A stretch of DNA of 41,951 nt from Candidatus Parabeggiatoa sp. nov. 3 (GTDB lineage Bacteria > Pseudomonadota > Gammaproteobacteria > Beggiatoales > Beggiatoaceae): positions 1-41,951 of the forward strand of contig QNEL01000005.1 of the NCBI GenBank assembly GCA_003645185.1, in the 5' to 3' direction. The notes under the pieces are model-generated. The model was not told where the DNA came from, did no database searches, and saw only the letters and a list, made by a program, of their open reading frames with translations. The position numbers and the translations under genes are program-made. Shown in pieces: positions 35,659 to 41,951 of this stretch (position 1 is its first letter; every line of letters starts with the position of its first letter).

Positions 35659-36090
35659 TTGTATAATGGAGAATTGATGTCTCATACGCATGATGATAGG
35701 ATCATAACGACCTAAATAGGCTTTAAAATCAACAGAATAGACTTAGCAAGCGTGAGAGGGATAAAGCACAGTAACGGTACATTCAACCTATCATAATTAT
35801 CTCTATTTGAATCAGAGGCAATCTAAACCCATTTTCTTCACAACTCAACACACCTTTGCGAGGCTTTGATTGCGAGATTTATATACAGCAATGATTTATC
35901 AGTATTGCGTGAAATGGTATACCTACTGTCGTTGTCAAGTATCGGCAAGATTTTTAGGTTATTTTTATCACCCCTTGTTTATTCAATGGGTTGCACCGGT
36001 TTTTTGCTACACAGATAATAGTAGCTCTCACCATAAAACTCAGCTTGACAAAAGTCAGTATAACATCGGTCATGCTGATATTCTATATTA
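35659..36090. repeat. 432-bp direct repeat, copy 1
   Basis: From TTGTATAATGGAGAATTGA to GCTGATATTCTATATTA this block matches 38526-38958 in the same orientation. By hand alignment there are about 30 differences in 433 positions. An open frame of 70-odd codons exists in both copies, but most differences change amino acids, so I do not regard it as a gene. The two copies flank the RloB/ATPase pair. Confidence 0.92.
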
Positions 36091-36449
36091 AAGCACACTC
36101 GCTATCCGGCAATATGGGTAGCGCAAACATAATGCGCTTGCTCAGTTCCACGCGCCGATGTTGCCCTTGGCTTAATACATGCTGCTATCGCTTGTTATAG
36201 TCCATACTTGACACTTGACACTTCGTACTGTTTTCCTCAGGCCCCTTCAGTTTTTAGAAGGCCATGCCTTTAAGAAAGAAGATGGCCAACTCGTATCAAG
36301 TGCTTTAACTTGGCATTTCAGTCGCAATGGCGAATTAGGCTAAAAAAATATTGACTATTTCTCTATAGGATTCCATAATGGGTTGCCGTTTTTCTTTTAA
36401 CGACAGTCGCAGAAACGAAGTGATAGGAAGTAAAACAGCCCAAAAACAT
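36091..36449. other. Stretch of repeat and gene debris
   Basis: No intact gene is seen. It begins with repeat-like sequence, contains the tandem CTTGACACTTGACACTTCG near 36210, then the detached fragment of the giant exported-protein gene (36252-36340), then about 110 bases without recognisable content up to the rloB end. Confidence 0.5.
36252..36340 (+). pseudogene. Detached 89-bp fragment of a giant exported-protein gene
   Basis: The sequence matches 25616-25705 inside the giant gene, with only a handful of changes and in the same reading frame. It reads LEGHAFKKEDGQLVSS, ALTWHFSRNGELG and then an immediate stop. It is isolated: neither flank resembles the parent gene. Confidence 0.9.
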
Positions 36450-37162
36450 TCAATTCTCGTAAAATTTTATCCAATCTTGTAATTCTTTAACAAGAAGATG
36501 AACTTTTGTACTTGGGTTGGCATCAATTGGTTTTTTATTTTGGTGGTAATCAAGCAATTTGCTTGCTTTTTGTATGGCCTGTTCTTCATTGCCAATTTCA
36601 TTGATTATTTCTACAATATTGTTAGATTTATAATGATCATACTCATAGTCATTGTATTTTTCAGCAGACTTTCTAATTTGACTTTGTAATTTAGCATAGA
36701 TTTCGTTACGAGACAAAGCTTTACTTTCTTCAACATAAGTTATATGAAGTAACAACCATAATTCAAACGCTTCGTTACTGTATGCAATTTGAATATTTTC
36801 CCGTTTAGCGATCTTAAAAGCATCATTAAATCTATTCATTTTGGTTTCATTCTCATCAGCATCGTCTTTATCAAAAACAGCCCAAACGAAATCAATTTCT
36901 TTGCGGTATTCTAATTCTAATTTAAATGCTTCTCTTTTCTCTACAGCCTGCTCAATAACCCCTTTAGGATCCAGTCCCGTTCCAACCGTTCTGATATACA
37001 GAGTACCTTCTGGAAACTGGCTTTTAAATTGCTCAAAATAACTCTGTTCTGTTTTTTCATCTTCACAAACAATTAAAAAAATTGAGCATATTTTTTGAGT
37101 CTGAGAGGCCTTTTGCTTTCGCCTTTTTGATGATGTTGCTTTAATTTTCCCTTTTTAGCCAT
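36450..37162 (-). pseudogene. rloB: RloB-family TOPRIM-like protein, frameshifted in a poly-T run
   Basis: The ATG at 37162 opens MAKKGKLKQHHQKG and lies inside the ATPase gene's end, with GGAG upstream. After KKYAQFF the frame hits TAA. Adding one base to the seven-T run (37075-37081 on the + strand) restores a continuous protein of about 237 residues: FLIVCEDEKTEQSYFEQF (TOPRIM glutamate), VWAVFDKDDADENE (TOPRIM DxD), then EAFELWLLLHI, typical of RloB. The 129-residue open remainder starting at 36839 is only the C-terminal half. RloB proteins pair with AAA15 ATPases and are thought to be nucleases of abortive-infection type. The shift may be phase-variable, a fixed inactivation or a sequencing error. 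Confidence 0.85.
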
Positions 37163-38468
37163 ACCATTTCTCCAATTTTTCAACAAAAGAACCAAGAGCA
37201 GGTATAGCCCCATATCTCCCTTCAAAATAGCTTTTTTCTTTATTGATATCAGGACGTTCGGACTGATCTTTTTCATCAAAATAGCTAAAATCCGAAAGCG
37301 CATAAATCTCAGTCGCTTCCCAATTATTCTTCTCGACAAAATTGATTTGATCTCTCCTAAGTGGGCCATAAGTCAGTAAATTGGTATCATGAGTGGCAAA
37401 AATAATTTGTGCGCCATACGGATTTGTGGCTTTATTTAAAAATAAATTGATCGAATTAATGGTCATCATGGGATGCATTTTAGCTTCAATTTCATCAATA
37501 ACCAAAACACCGCCTTCAAGCAAAGTCCTAATGATAGGCCCACTTAAATGAAAGGCTTTTTTTGTACCTTCTGATTCATGATCATCTAAATCCCAATTTT
37601 TCAATTGAGTCGTTGTGTTGCCTTGTTTATTATAGGCTTGATGAACGGTAATCGTTTTAAATCCTTGAGTTCCCTGAAACTCCTTGGTTAGTTTGTTTTT
37701 CGTATTTTCATCTAAGTTGCTAAGGAACTTTGAAATATCAATATCTTCAATTAAAATATCTAAATTATGGATACCTAAATTAAGGAGCATGAGATATTCT
37801 TTAATTTTGTTTCTATATTCCTTATTTTTCCACAAATGAACCGTTGTCATTTCTTCACGCTCAGTTTCTATACCATTAATGGAAACCAGTTTGTCAAACC
37901 ATTTAAAAATTAATTTGGCACCGGCAACATTTAACATATCGCAGGTTGAAATAAATAAGGAATTATCTTTTGTCGCTTCAATAGCCGCATTAATTAACTC
38001 AGGAGAACCTTTATATTCGGAAGAGACTTCAATGATATCACCTTCTCTTTCAAATAACATCACTTCCATAAGTGTTGCTTCTTTGTAATAGAACCATTCT
38101 CTCACTATCTCGTTTTTATTATACTCAAGTCCAAAACGATAACGTTTTTCATCAAGAATAAAGGTGATTTCTAACTTGGTTGGTTTTAATTCATATCCTT
38201 CGCGGAGTAAAAAGGGTTGGTAGGGCAGTTTAGTTGTTGAATTGGAACGAGCCGATAAATAGAGGAGTTTATCTAATAATTCAATGGCATTAAGCACATT
38301 GCTTTTTCCACTGGCATTATTGCCATAAATTCCAATAGCATTCAATGCTTTATATTCACCCTTTTCAATAATATTATTTAAATACTCTTTTCCTTCTGAA
38401 GGAACTAAACTCAATATTTGTTCATCTCCAATTGAACGGTAATTGGAAACCGAAAATTCTACTAACAT
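37155..38468 (-). CDS. AAA15-family ABC-type ATPase partner of RloB
   Basis: A 437-residue ATPase related to SMC/OLD-type AAA15 proteins. The N-terminus MLVEFSVSNYRSIGDEQ is the family's opening strand pair. Walker A is GIYGNNASGKSN (46-57). LRRDQINFVEKN lies near the end. Walker B is GVLVIDEIEAKMHP, with the His-switch-like IIFATHDTNLL about 35 residues later. It overlaps the rloB start by eight bases. Such ATPases sense infection and hold or license a TOPRIM nuclease, as in the PARIS, OLD and Rlo groups. The pair is enclosed by 432-bp direct repeats, so it can be lost or gained as a unit by recombination. No promoter was identified. Confidence 0.9.
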   Translation of the reverse strand: MLVEFSVSNYRSIGDEQILSLVPSEGKEYLNNIIEKGEYKALNAIGIYGNNASGKSNVLNAIELLDKLLYLSARSNSTTKLPYQPFLLREGYELKPTKLEITFILDEKRYRFGLEYNKNEIVREWFYYKEATLMEVMLFEREGDIIEVSSEYKGSPELINAAIEATKDNSLFISTCDMLNVAGAKLIFKWFDKLVSINGIETEREEMTTVHLWKNKEYRNKIKEYLMLLNLGIHNLDILIEDIDISKFLSNLDENTKNKLTKEFQGTQGFKTITVHQAYNKQGNTTTQLKNWDLDDHESEGTKKAFHLSGPIIRTLLEGGVLVIDEIEAKMHPMMTINSINLFLNKATNPYGAQIIFATHDTNLLTYGPLRRDQINFVEKNNWEATEIYALSDFSYFDEKDQSERPDINKEKSYFEGRYGAIPALGSFVEKLEKWYG

Positions 38469-38525
38469 AGTCTATTGGAATGAGTTGTGTGAAGTTTGAT
38501 TAAAAGCAGATATCATCAAAAATGG

Positions 38526-38958
38526 TTGTATAATGGAGAATTGATGTCTCATATGCATGATGATAGGAGCAGAACGAGCTAAATAGGTTTTAAAATCAAC
38601 AGAATAGACTTAGCAAGCGTGAGAGGGATAAAGCACAGTAACGGTACATTCAACTTATCATAATTATCTCTATTTGAATCAGAGGCAATTTAAACCCATT
38701 TTATTCACAAGTCAACACACCTTTGCGAGATTTTGATTGCGAGATTTATATACAGTAATGATTTATCAGTATTGCGTGGAATTGTATACCTACTGTCGTT
38801 GTCAAGTATCGGCAAGATTTTTAGGTCATTTTTATCACCCCTTGTTTATTCAATGGGTTGCACCGGTTTGTTGCTGCACAGACAATAGTGACTATCACCA
38901 TAAAACTCAGCTTAATCTGAATGAGTATAACATCGTTCATGCTGATATTCTTATATTA
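38526..38958. repeat. 432-bp direct repeat, copy 2
   Basis: The second copy of the repeat at 35659-36090, same orientation. It lies just upstream of the ATPase gene, so any promoter on its minus strand could drive the ATPase-RloB pair. See copy 1 for the comparison. Confidence 0.92.
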
Positions 38959-38997
38959 TAACTCATTGATTTTTAATGCATCCATTGTAGGGACTAC

Positions 38998-39130
38998 GGG
39001 TGTGATTAAAACGGCATGGCCAGGAACACCAGGTTCCACCTGGGGCTATTCACATTCAACCCCGAAGGGGCCTTAGCGTTTTAAGCTTTTATTTTTAAAA
39101 TAAAAAAGCCATGTACTTTTAATCACACCC
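38998..39130. mobile_element. MITE-like element with GGGTGTGATTAAAA ends, copy A
   Basis: The left end GGGTGTGATTAAAA...GCATGG pairs with the right end CCATG...TTTTAATCACACCC. Internal hairpins include CCCCGAAGGGG. A second, inverted and altered copy lies at 41659-41858. The two copies flank the DsbA-like and membrane-fusion genes. No coding potential. Confidence 0.8.
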
Positions 39131-39170
39131 AGGGGCTACCGACTGATTCACTCTGATTTAAGAATTATCG

Positions 39171-39279
39171 ATCAGTGTAAATCATGATAATCAGTCTAAT
39201 CAGCGTTCTATCCTTTTCGCACAACCCAAAATAAGAAGATAGAACACTGATTGTCATGATCTGACTGATTGACACTGAT
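39171..39279. repeat. Imperfect inverted repeat with ATCAGTGT ends
   Basis: ATCAGTGTAAATCATGATAA (from 39171) together with CAGCGTTCTATC (39201-39212) pairs with GATAGAACACTG (39238-39249) and the ATCATGTC-like segment that runs to GACACTGAT (39279). It is a dispersed-repeat-type hairpin directly upstream of the DsbA-like gene. Confidence 0.6.
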
Positions 39280-39313
39280 TCCGTTCATTTGATGTACGTC
39301 TCAAAGCCTTATT

Positions 39314-39973
39314 ATGAAACAAACCTTATATTATGTTCATGATCCCATGTGTAGTTGGTGTTATGCTTTCAAATCCGTGTTAAAAAAATTACGCGACAAT
39401 TTACAGACAACATTTCAGGTAAAAGTTTCGCGGAGCGAACTTTTACCTGAAATTCATTTTCAAACTGTGATCGGTGGTTTGGCTCCAGATACCAAAGAAG
39501 TGATGCCAGAAGATATCCAAAAAAAGGTACAACACGCTTGGCGCAGTATTGAACAAAAATGTCCAGAAATTCGATTTAATTTTGATTTTTGGCACAAAAC
39601 GACACCAATTCGTTCAACTTATCCCGCCTGTCGCGCATTATTGGCGGCAAAACAACAGGGTTTACAATTTGAACAGCGCATGTTGGAGGCGATTCAAACA
39701 GCTTATTATCAGGATGCTCAAAATCCGGCATTAGATGAAACCTTATTCGCTTGCGATCAAAAAATCGGGTTGCAATCCTCTCAATTTAAACAAGATTACA
39801 CGAGTGCTTTGATTGAACAGCAATTACAAGCGGAATTACAACTGACACGGAAACTCAATGTGTCTTCGTTTCCCAGTTTGCGTTTGGAAGTGGGTACAAG
39901 TGTGTGGCCTATTGCTATTGATTACCGTGATGAATATCACATATTAGAGGAAATAGAAAGCTTGCTGTCATGA
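39314..39973 (+). CDS. DsbA-family thioredoxin-fold protein (FrnE-like)
   Basis: A 219-residue protein. YYVHDPMCSWCYAF contains the active-site C13-S-W-C16 pair after the first strand. TVIGGLAPDTKEVMPED is the family's GGL-x-PDT motif, and NVSSFPSLRLEVG supplies the cis-Pro loop (SFP). No signal peptide is present, so it is a cytoplasmic oxidoreductase or isomerase rather than a periplasmic DsbA. Residues 36-46 (VKVSRSELLPE) look like an insertion. They are encoded by a palindrome, and removing the 33 bases joins QTTFQ to IHFQTVIGG, which is the usual strand. It stands alone between repeats, with no obvious operon partner. Confidence 0.87.
   Translation: MKQTLYYVHDPMCSWCYAFKSVLKKLRDNLQTTFQVKVSRSELLPEIHFQTVIGGLAPDTKEVMPEDIQKKVQHAWRSIEQKCPEIRFNFDFWHKTTPIRSTYPACRALLAAKQQGLQFEQRMLEAIQTAYYQDAQNPALDETLFACDQKIGLQSSQFKQDYTSALIEQQLQAELQLTRKLNVSSFPSLRLEVGTSVWPIAIDYRDEYHILEEIESLLS
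39413..39452 (+). repeat. Palindromic element inserted in frame in the DsbA-like gene
   Basis: TTTCAGGTAAAAGTTTCGC and GCGAACTTTTACCTGAAA pair along their whole length with one bulged T and a three-base loop. The core resembles the palindromes at 41764 and 34408. The likely insert, 39419-39451, is 33 bases and keeps the frame. Confidence 0.75.
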
Positions 39974-39975
39974 AA

Positions 39976-40259
39976 GCAAAATAAATTTTGCACTCCCTCC
40001 CGCAAAATAAATTTTGCACTCCCACATAAATATACTTGGCATTGTCATAAGGTCGCTATTACTTTTAATTTAAAGCTCAAGTCAGGTGGTGGTGACTAAC
40101 CCAATCCGAAAATTATAACGGTGGGCAGTATAACTTCAGCAAAAGCGCAAATTATAACGGTGGACAGTATAAGTACTGAAGTATAAATAAACAGCTATTT
40201 TACGACAAAGGGCAACCACAAGGGCTTGCCCCTACACACTTCCGCAAAATAAATTTTGC
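39976..40259. repeat. Three copies of the GCAAAATAAATTTTGC palindrome
   Basis: Identical 16-base palindromes lie at 39976-39991, 40002-40017 and 40244-40259. Each is followed by ACTCCC. A variant occurs at 17039-17054. Between them, 40111-40133 and 40141-40172 carry two copies of a TATAACGGTGG(A/G)CAGTATAA repeat also related to 34276-34399. No gene lies in 39974-40308. Confidence 0.85.
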
Positions 40260-40308
40260 ACTCCCACACAAATAAATTTGAAAATAACTGCAAAATCAAT
40301 CAAACAAA

Positions 40309-41583
40309 TTATTGATCTGAAACGCTATATAATTCGCTGACTCGCACTTTTAATCCTTCCATCGCATTGGGTAATTGTGTGATTATCACTTGATCGCCTT
40401 CTTGTAAGGCGGGGCTACGCACTAAAATTTTTGATTGGCCTGTCGCTGTCAATTGTTCGCCGACTCTTTCAATCGTGATCGCTTTCATCCGTTCGTCAAC
40501 GTATTTATAAATACGATTGATGCCATAAACAGCCTCATAAGGTAAGGCTATAACACGGGCTTGTTTCGGTAAATCCAATGACAAGGGCAAAAATTGCCCT
40601 AAACGCAATAAGTGAGCGCCTTTTCTCAGGCTAAACAGGCCATCAATTCCCCCACTGTCGGGCTTGATTTGTCCCGAAACCCGCTCTAATCGCAAATTGA
40701 CTGGCTTATTATTCACCATAGCCTTGGCCGATAACTTTCGTCGTATTTTCAAAGCATCCAGTACGGTGCCTTGATAACGGCCAGGAATTTGTGCCCGAAT
40801 TTCTAAAGCGGTGTTGTCATAAACCGATAATAACGCATCTCCACTACGCACTCTGTCTCCCACTGCCACAAATACGTCAGCAATGACACCACTAAATGGG
40901 GCAGTTATTTTAGTACGTTTCAATTCTAAACGGGCCAGATCGCGCTGTGCCACAGCGCGAGTGAGTTTAGCTTGTAATTGTTGCTTAATATATTGATGGT
41001 TGGCTATTTCTAAGCTTCGCTGAGTAATGGCCAACATTTGCCGCTCTACCGCCTGTTGCGCCTCTTCAAAACTCGATTGTGAACTCACTCCTTGTCTTTT
41101 CAACTTACGAAGACGTCCTAGCGTTTTTTGCGTTAAAGCCAGCAAAGCGTCTTCATGCTCAAGGGCAGTGAGATTGTTCGCATAACGCTGCTTTTCAATT
41201 TCAATTTGCGCTTTAATATCTACTATATCGGCCTCACGTTGTTTGAGATTGAGTGTACTGTCACTGTTTTCTAAGCGTATCAGGACTTTCCCTTTTTTAA
41301 CCTTTTCGCCTTCAAGTACCAAAACGTTTGTCACCTCCGCATTGATATTCAACGAAAAAGTGGGTGTGCGTAAAGTGGCAGCGCGGGGCGATTCAACACG
41401 TCCATATAGCGTTATTGTTGGTGACAAAGCAGTGGGTAACGCTGGGACTACTTTTACAGTCCAAGCTTGTTCTTCAATTTGAATTGCCTCATTTTGAGGT
41501 TTGGTTTGTTTCATGTACATAAAGCCCAAAATGCCACCCGCTAAAATAAATAAAGATAAAAACAATCTAATGGCGATTTTCAT
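40309..41583 (-). CDS. RND efflux periplasmic adaptor (HlyD/MFP family)
   Basis: A 424-residue membrane fusion protein. The N-terminal segment RLFLSLFILAGGILGFMYM (about 5-23) is an inner-membrane anchor. A split lipoyl/barrel-sandwich domain follows: INAEVTNVLVLEGEKVKKGKVLIRL and, later, LKRTKITAPFSGVIADVFV (the second half, with the conserved TAPFSG). Between the two lies a long alpha-helical hairpin (about 115-225). The beta-barrel and membrane-proximal domains follow (IALPYEAVY, LVRSPALQEGDQVI). It should link an RND pump to an outer-membrane channel. No pump gene follows in the window. Transcription runs toward the repeats, so the pump may be upstream, beyond the right edge. Confidence 0.92.
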   Translation of the reverse strand: MKIAIRLFLSLFILAGGILGFMYMKQTKPQNEAIQIEEQAWTVKVVPALPTALSPTITLYGRVESPRAATLRTPTFSLNINAEVTNVLVLEGEKVKKGKVLIRLENSDSTLNLKQREADIVDIKAQIEIEKQRYANNLTALEHEDALLALTQKTLGRLRKLKRQGVSSQSSFEEAQQAVERQMLAITQRSLEIANHQYIKQQLQAKLTRAVAQRDLARLELKRTKITAPFSGVIADVFVAVGDRVRSGDALLSVYDNTALEIRAQIPGRYQGTVLDALKIRRKLSAKAMVNNKPVNLRLERVSGQIKPDSGGIDGLFSLRKGAHLLRLGQFLPLSLDLPKQARVIALPYEAVYGINRIYKYVDERMKAITIERVGEQLTATGQSKILVRSPALQEGDQVIITQLPNAMEGLKVRVSELYSVSDQ

Positions 41584-41658
41584 AAAATTGAAAGAGACAA
41601 ATCATAAAATTGAGATGATAAGAAGATTTCGTGTCTACTGATAATTAGAACTGTGACA

Positions 41659-41858
41659 GGGTGTGATTAAAAGTACATGGCTTTTTTATTTTAAAAATAA
41701 AAGCTTAAAACGCTAAGGCCCCGAAGGGGTTTTCAGGCTAAAGTACAGCGAAGCGAAACTTGATTTCACGCTAATGTTTCGCTCCGCGAAACATTAGCGT
41801 GAAATGTGAAATGTGAAATCCTGAAAATGTGAATAGCCCCAGGTGGAACCTCAATGCC
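41659..41858. mobile_element. MITE-like element with GGGTGTGATTAAAA end, copy B
   Basis: An inverted relative of 38998-39130. From GGGTGTGATTAAAAG it runs through GCTTTTTTATTTTAAAAATA and CCCCGAAGGGG. It is then interrupted by about 90 bases of extra palindromic sequence before the shared GTGAATAGCCCCAGGTGG block. The far terminal repeat is missing. Confidence 0.75.
41764..41804. repeat. Perfect 18-bp stem hairpin inside copy B
   Basis: TTTCACGCTAATGTTTCG (41764-41781) pairs perfectly with 41787-41804 around a five-base loop. The central TTTCGCTCCGCGAA is the reverse complement, nearly exactly, of the core of the palindrome in the DsbA-like gene. Confidence 0.9.
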
Positions 41859-41864
41859 ATTAAG

Positions 41865-41917
41865 GTAGGGGCAGACCTGCGTGTCTGCCCTGGGCGAACA
41901 CGCAGGTTCGCCCCTAC
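41865..41917. repeat. GTAGGGGC...GCCCCTAC palindromic repeat
   Basis: GTAGGGGCAGACCTGCGTGT pairs with the reverse complement of ACACGCAGGTTCGCCCCTAC. The family often occurs between genes, and another copy starts at 41941 (GTAGGGGCAG) and is cut by the window edge. Confidence 0.85.
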
Positions 41918-41951
41918 AACCCCTGAATACGTGGGGTTTGGTAGGGGCAGA

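Noticed and set aside
35870-36091. A 73-codon frame present in both 432-bp repeats
   Set aside because: Most differences between the two copies change amino acids, the start would be TTG without a ribosome site, and the sequence resembles no family.
40002-40017. Terminator between the DsbA-like and efflux-adaptor genes
   Set aside because: The GCAAAATAAATTTTGC palindrome is short, AT-rich, repeated three times with conserved ACTCCC flanks, and has no T-tract. It behaves as a repeat family.

Overview
The window looks like AT-rich chromosomal DNA of a repeat-laden gammaproteobacterium. The dispersed palindromes and MITE-like elements, the toxin-antitoxin pairs, the bacterial caspase and the very large secreted repeat protein recall filamentous or giant sulfur bacteria of the Beggiatoa/Thiomargarita/Thioploca type. 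That placement is an inference from style, not from a marker gene. I saw no rRNA or tRNA gene and no CRISPR array.

Region 1 (324-11390, + strand) is a compact, operon-like biosynthetic cluster. It encodes a TIM-barrel isomerase/epimerase-like protein, a MazG-glycosyltransferase fusion, a DegT-type PLP aminotransferase, a NodU/TobZ-type carbamoyltransferase, an AMP-forming acyl ligase with an extra C-terminal domain, an acyl carrier protein, a GNAT-type acyltransferase and a B12-binding radical SAM enzyme. Together they could build an amino-sugar-like scaffold, carbamoylate it, load an acyl group through ligase and carrier protein, and modify the product by radical chemistry. The product is unknown. 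An 11-G run in the ligase gene could switch off its extra domain. A 127-bp MITE-like element sits just upstream of the carrier protein gene.

Region 2 (11391-15584, + strand) has an aldo/keto reductase of higher GC content, remnants of a second radical SAM/GNAT cassette, a LOG-family phosphoribohydrolase and a P-type ATPase whose usual CPC motif is replaced by TME.

Region 3 (15585-17461) has no intact gene and is packed with mobile DNA. It holds a 313-bp MITE with long arms and a 373-bp element with perfect 27-bp terminal inverted repeats and a 9-bp target duplication. The interior of the second element is almost entirely a two-unit minisatellite.

Region 4 (17462-27127, + strand) is one gene for a 3221-residue exported protein. 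It combines beta-helix, Ig-like, CAP/SCP, BACON-like and metzincin-like modules.

Region 5 (27421-38468, - strand) resembles a defence or conflict island. It has VapBC, a nucleotidyltransferase paired with a second divergent carbamoyltransferase, an operon of caspase, sulfotransferase and helical-repeat protein in which the outer two proteins share one module, a Panacea toxin-antitoxin pair, and an AAA ATPase/RloB pair. The ATPase/RloB pair is flanked by 432-bp direct repeats, and rloB is frameshifted in a homopolymer.

Region 6 (38469-41951) has a DsbA-family thioredoxin-fold protein carrying what looks like an in-frame palindromic insertion, an RND/HlyD-type membrane fusion protein, and several dispersed repeats, some of which recur elsewhere in the window.
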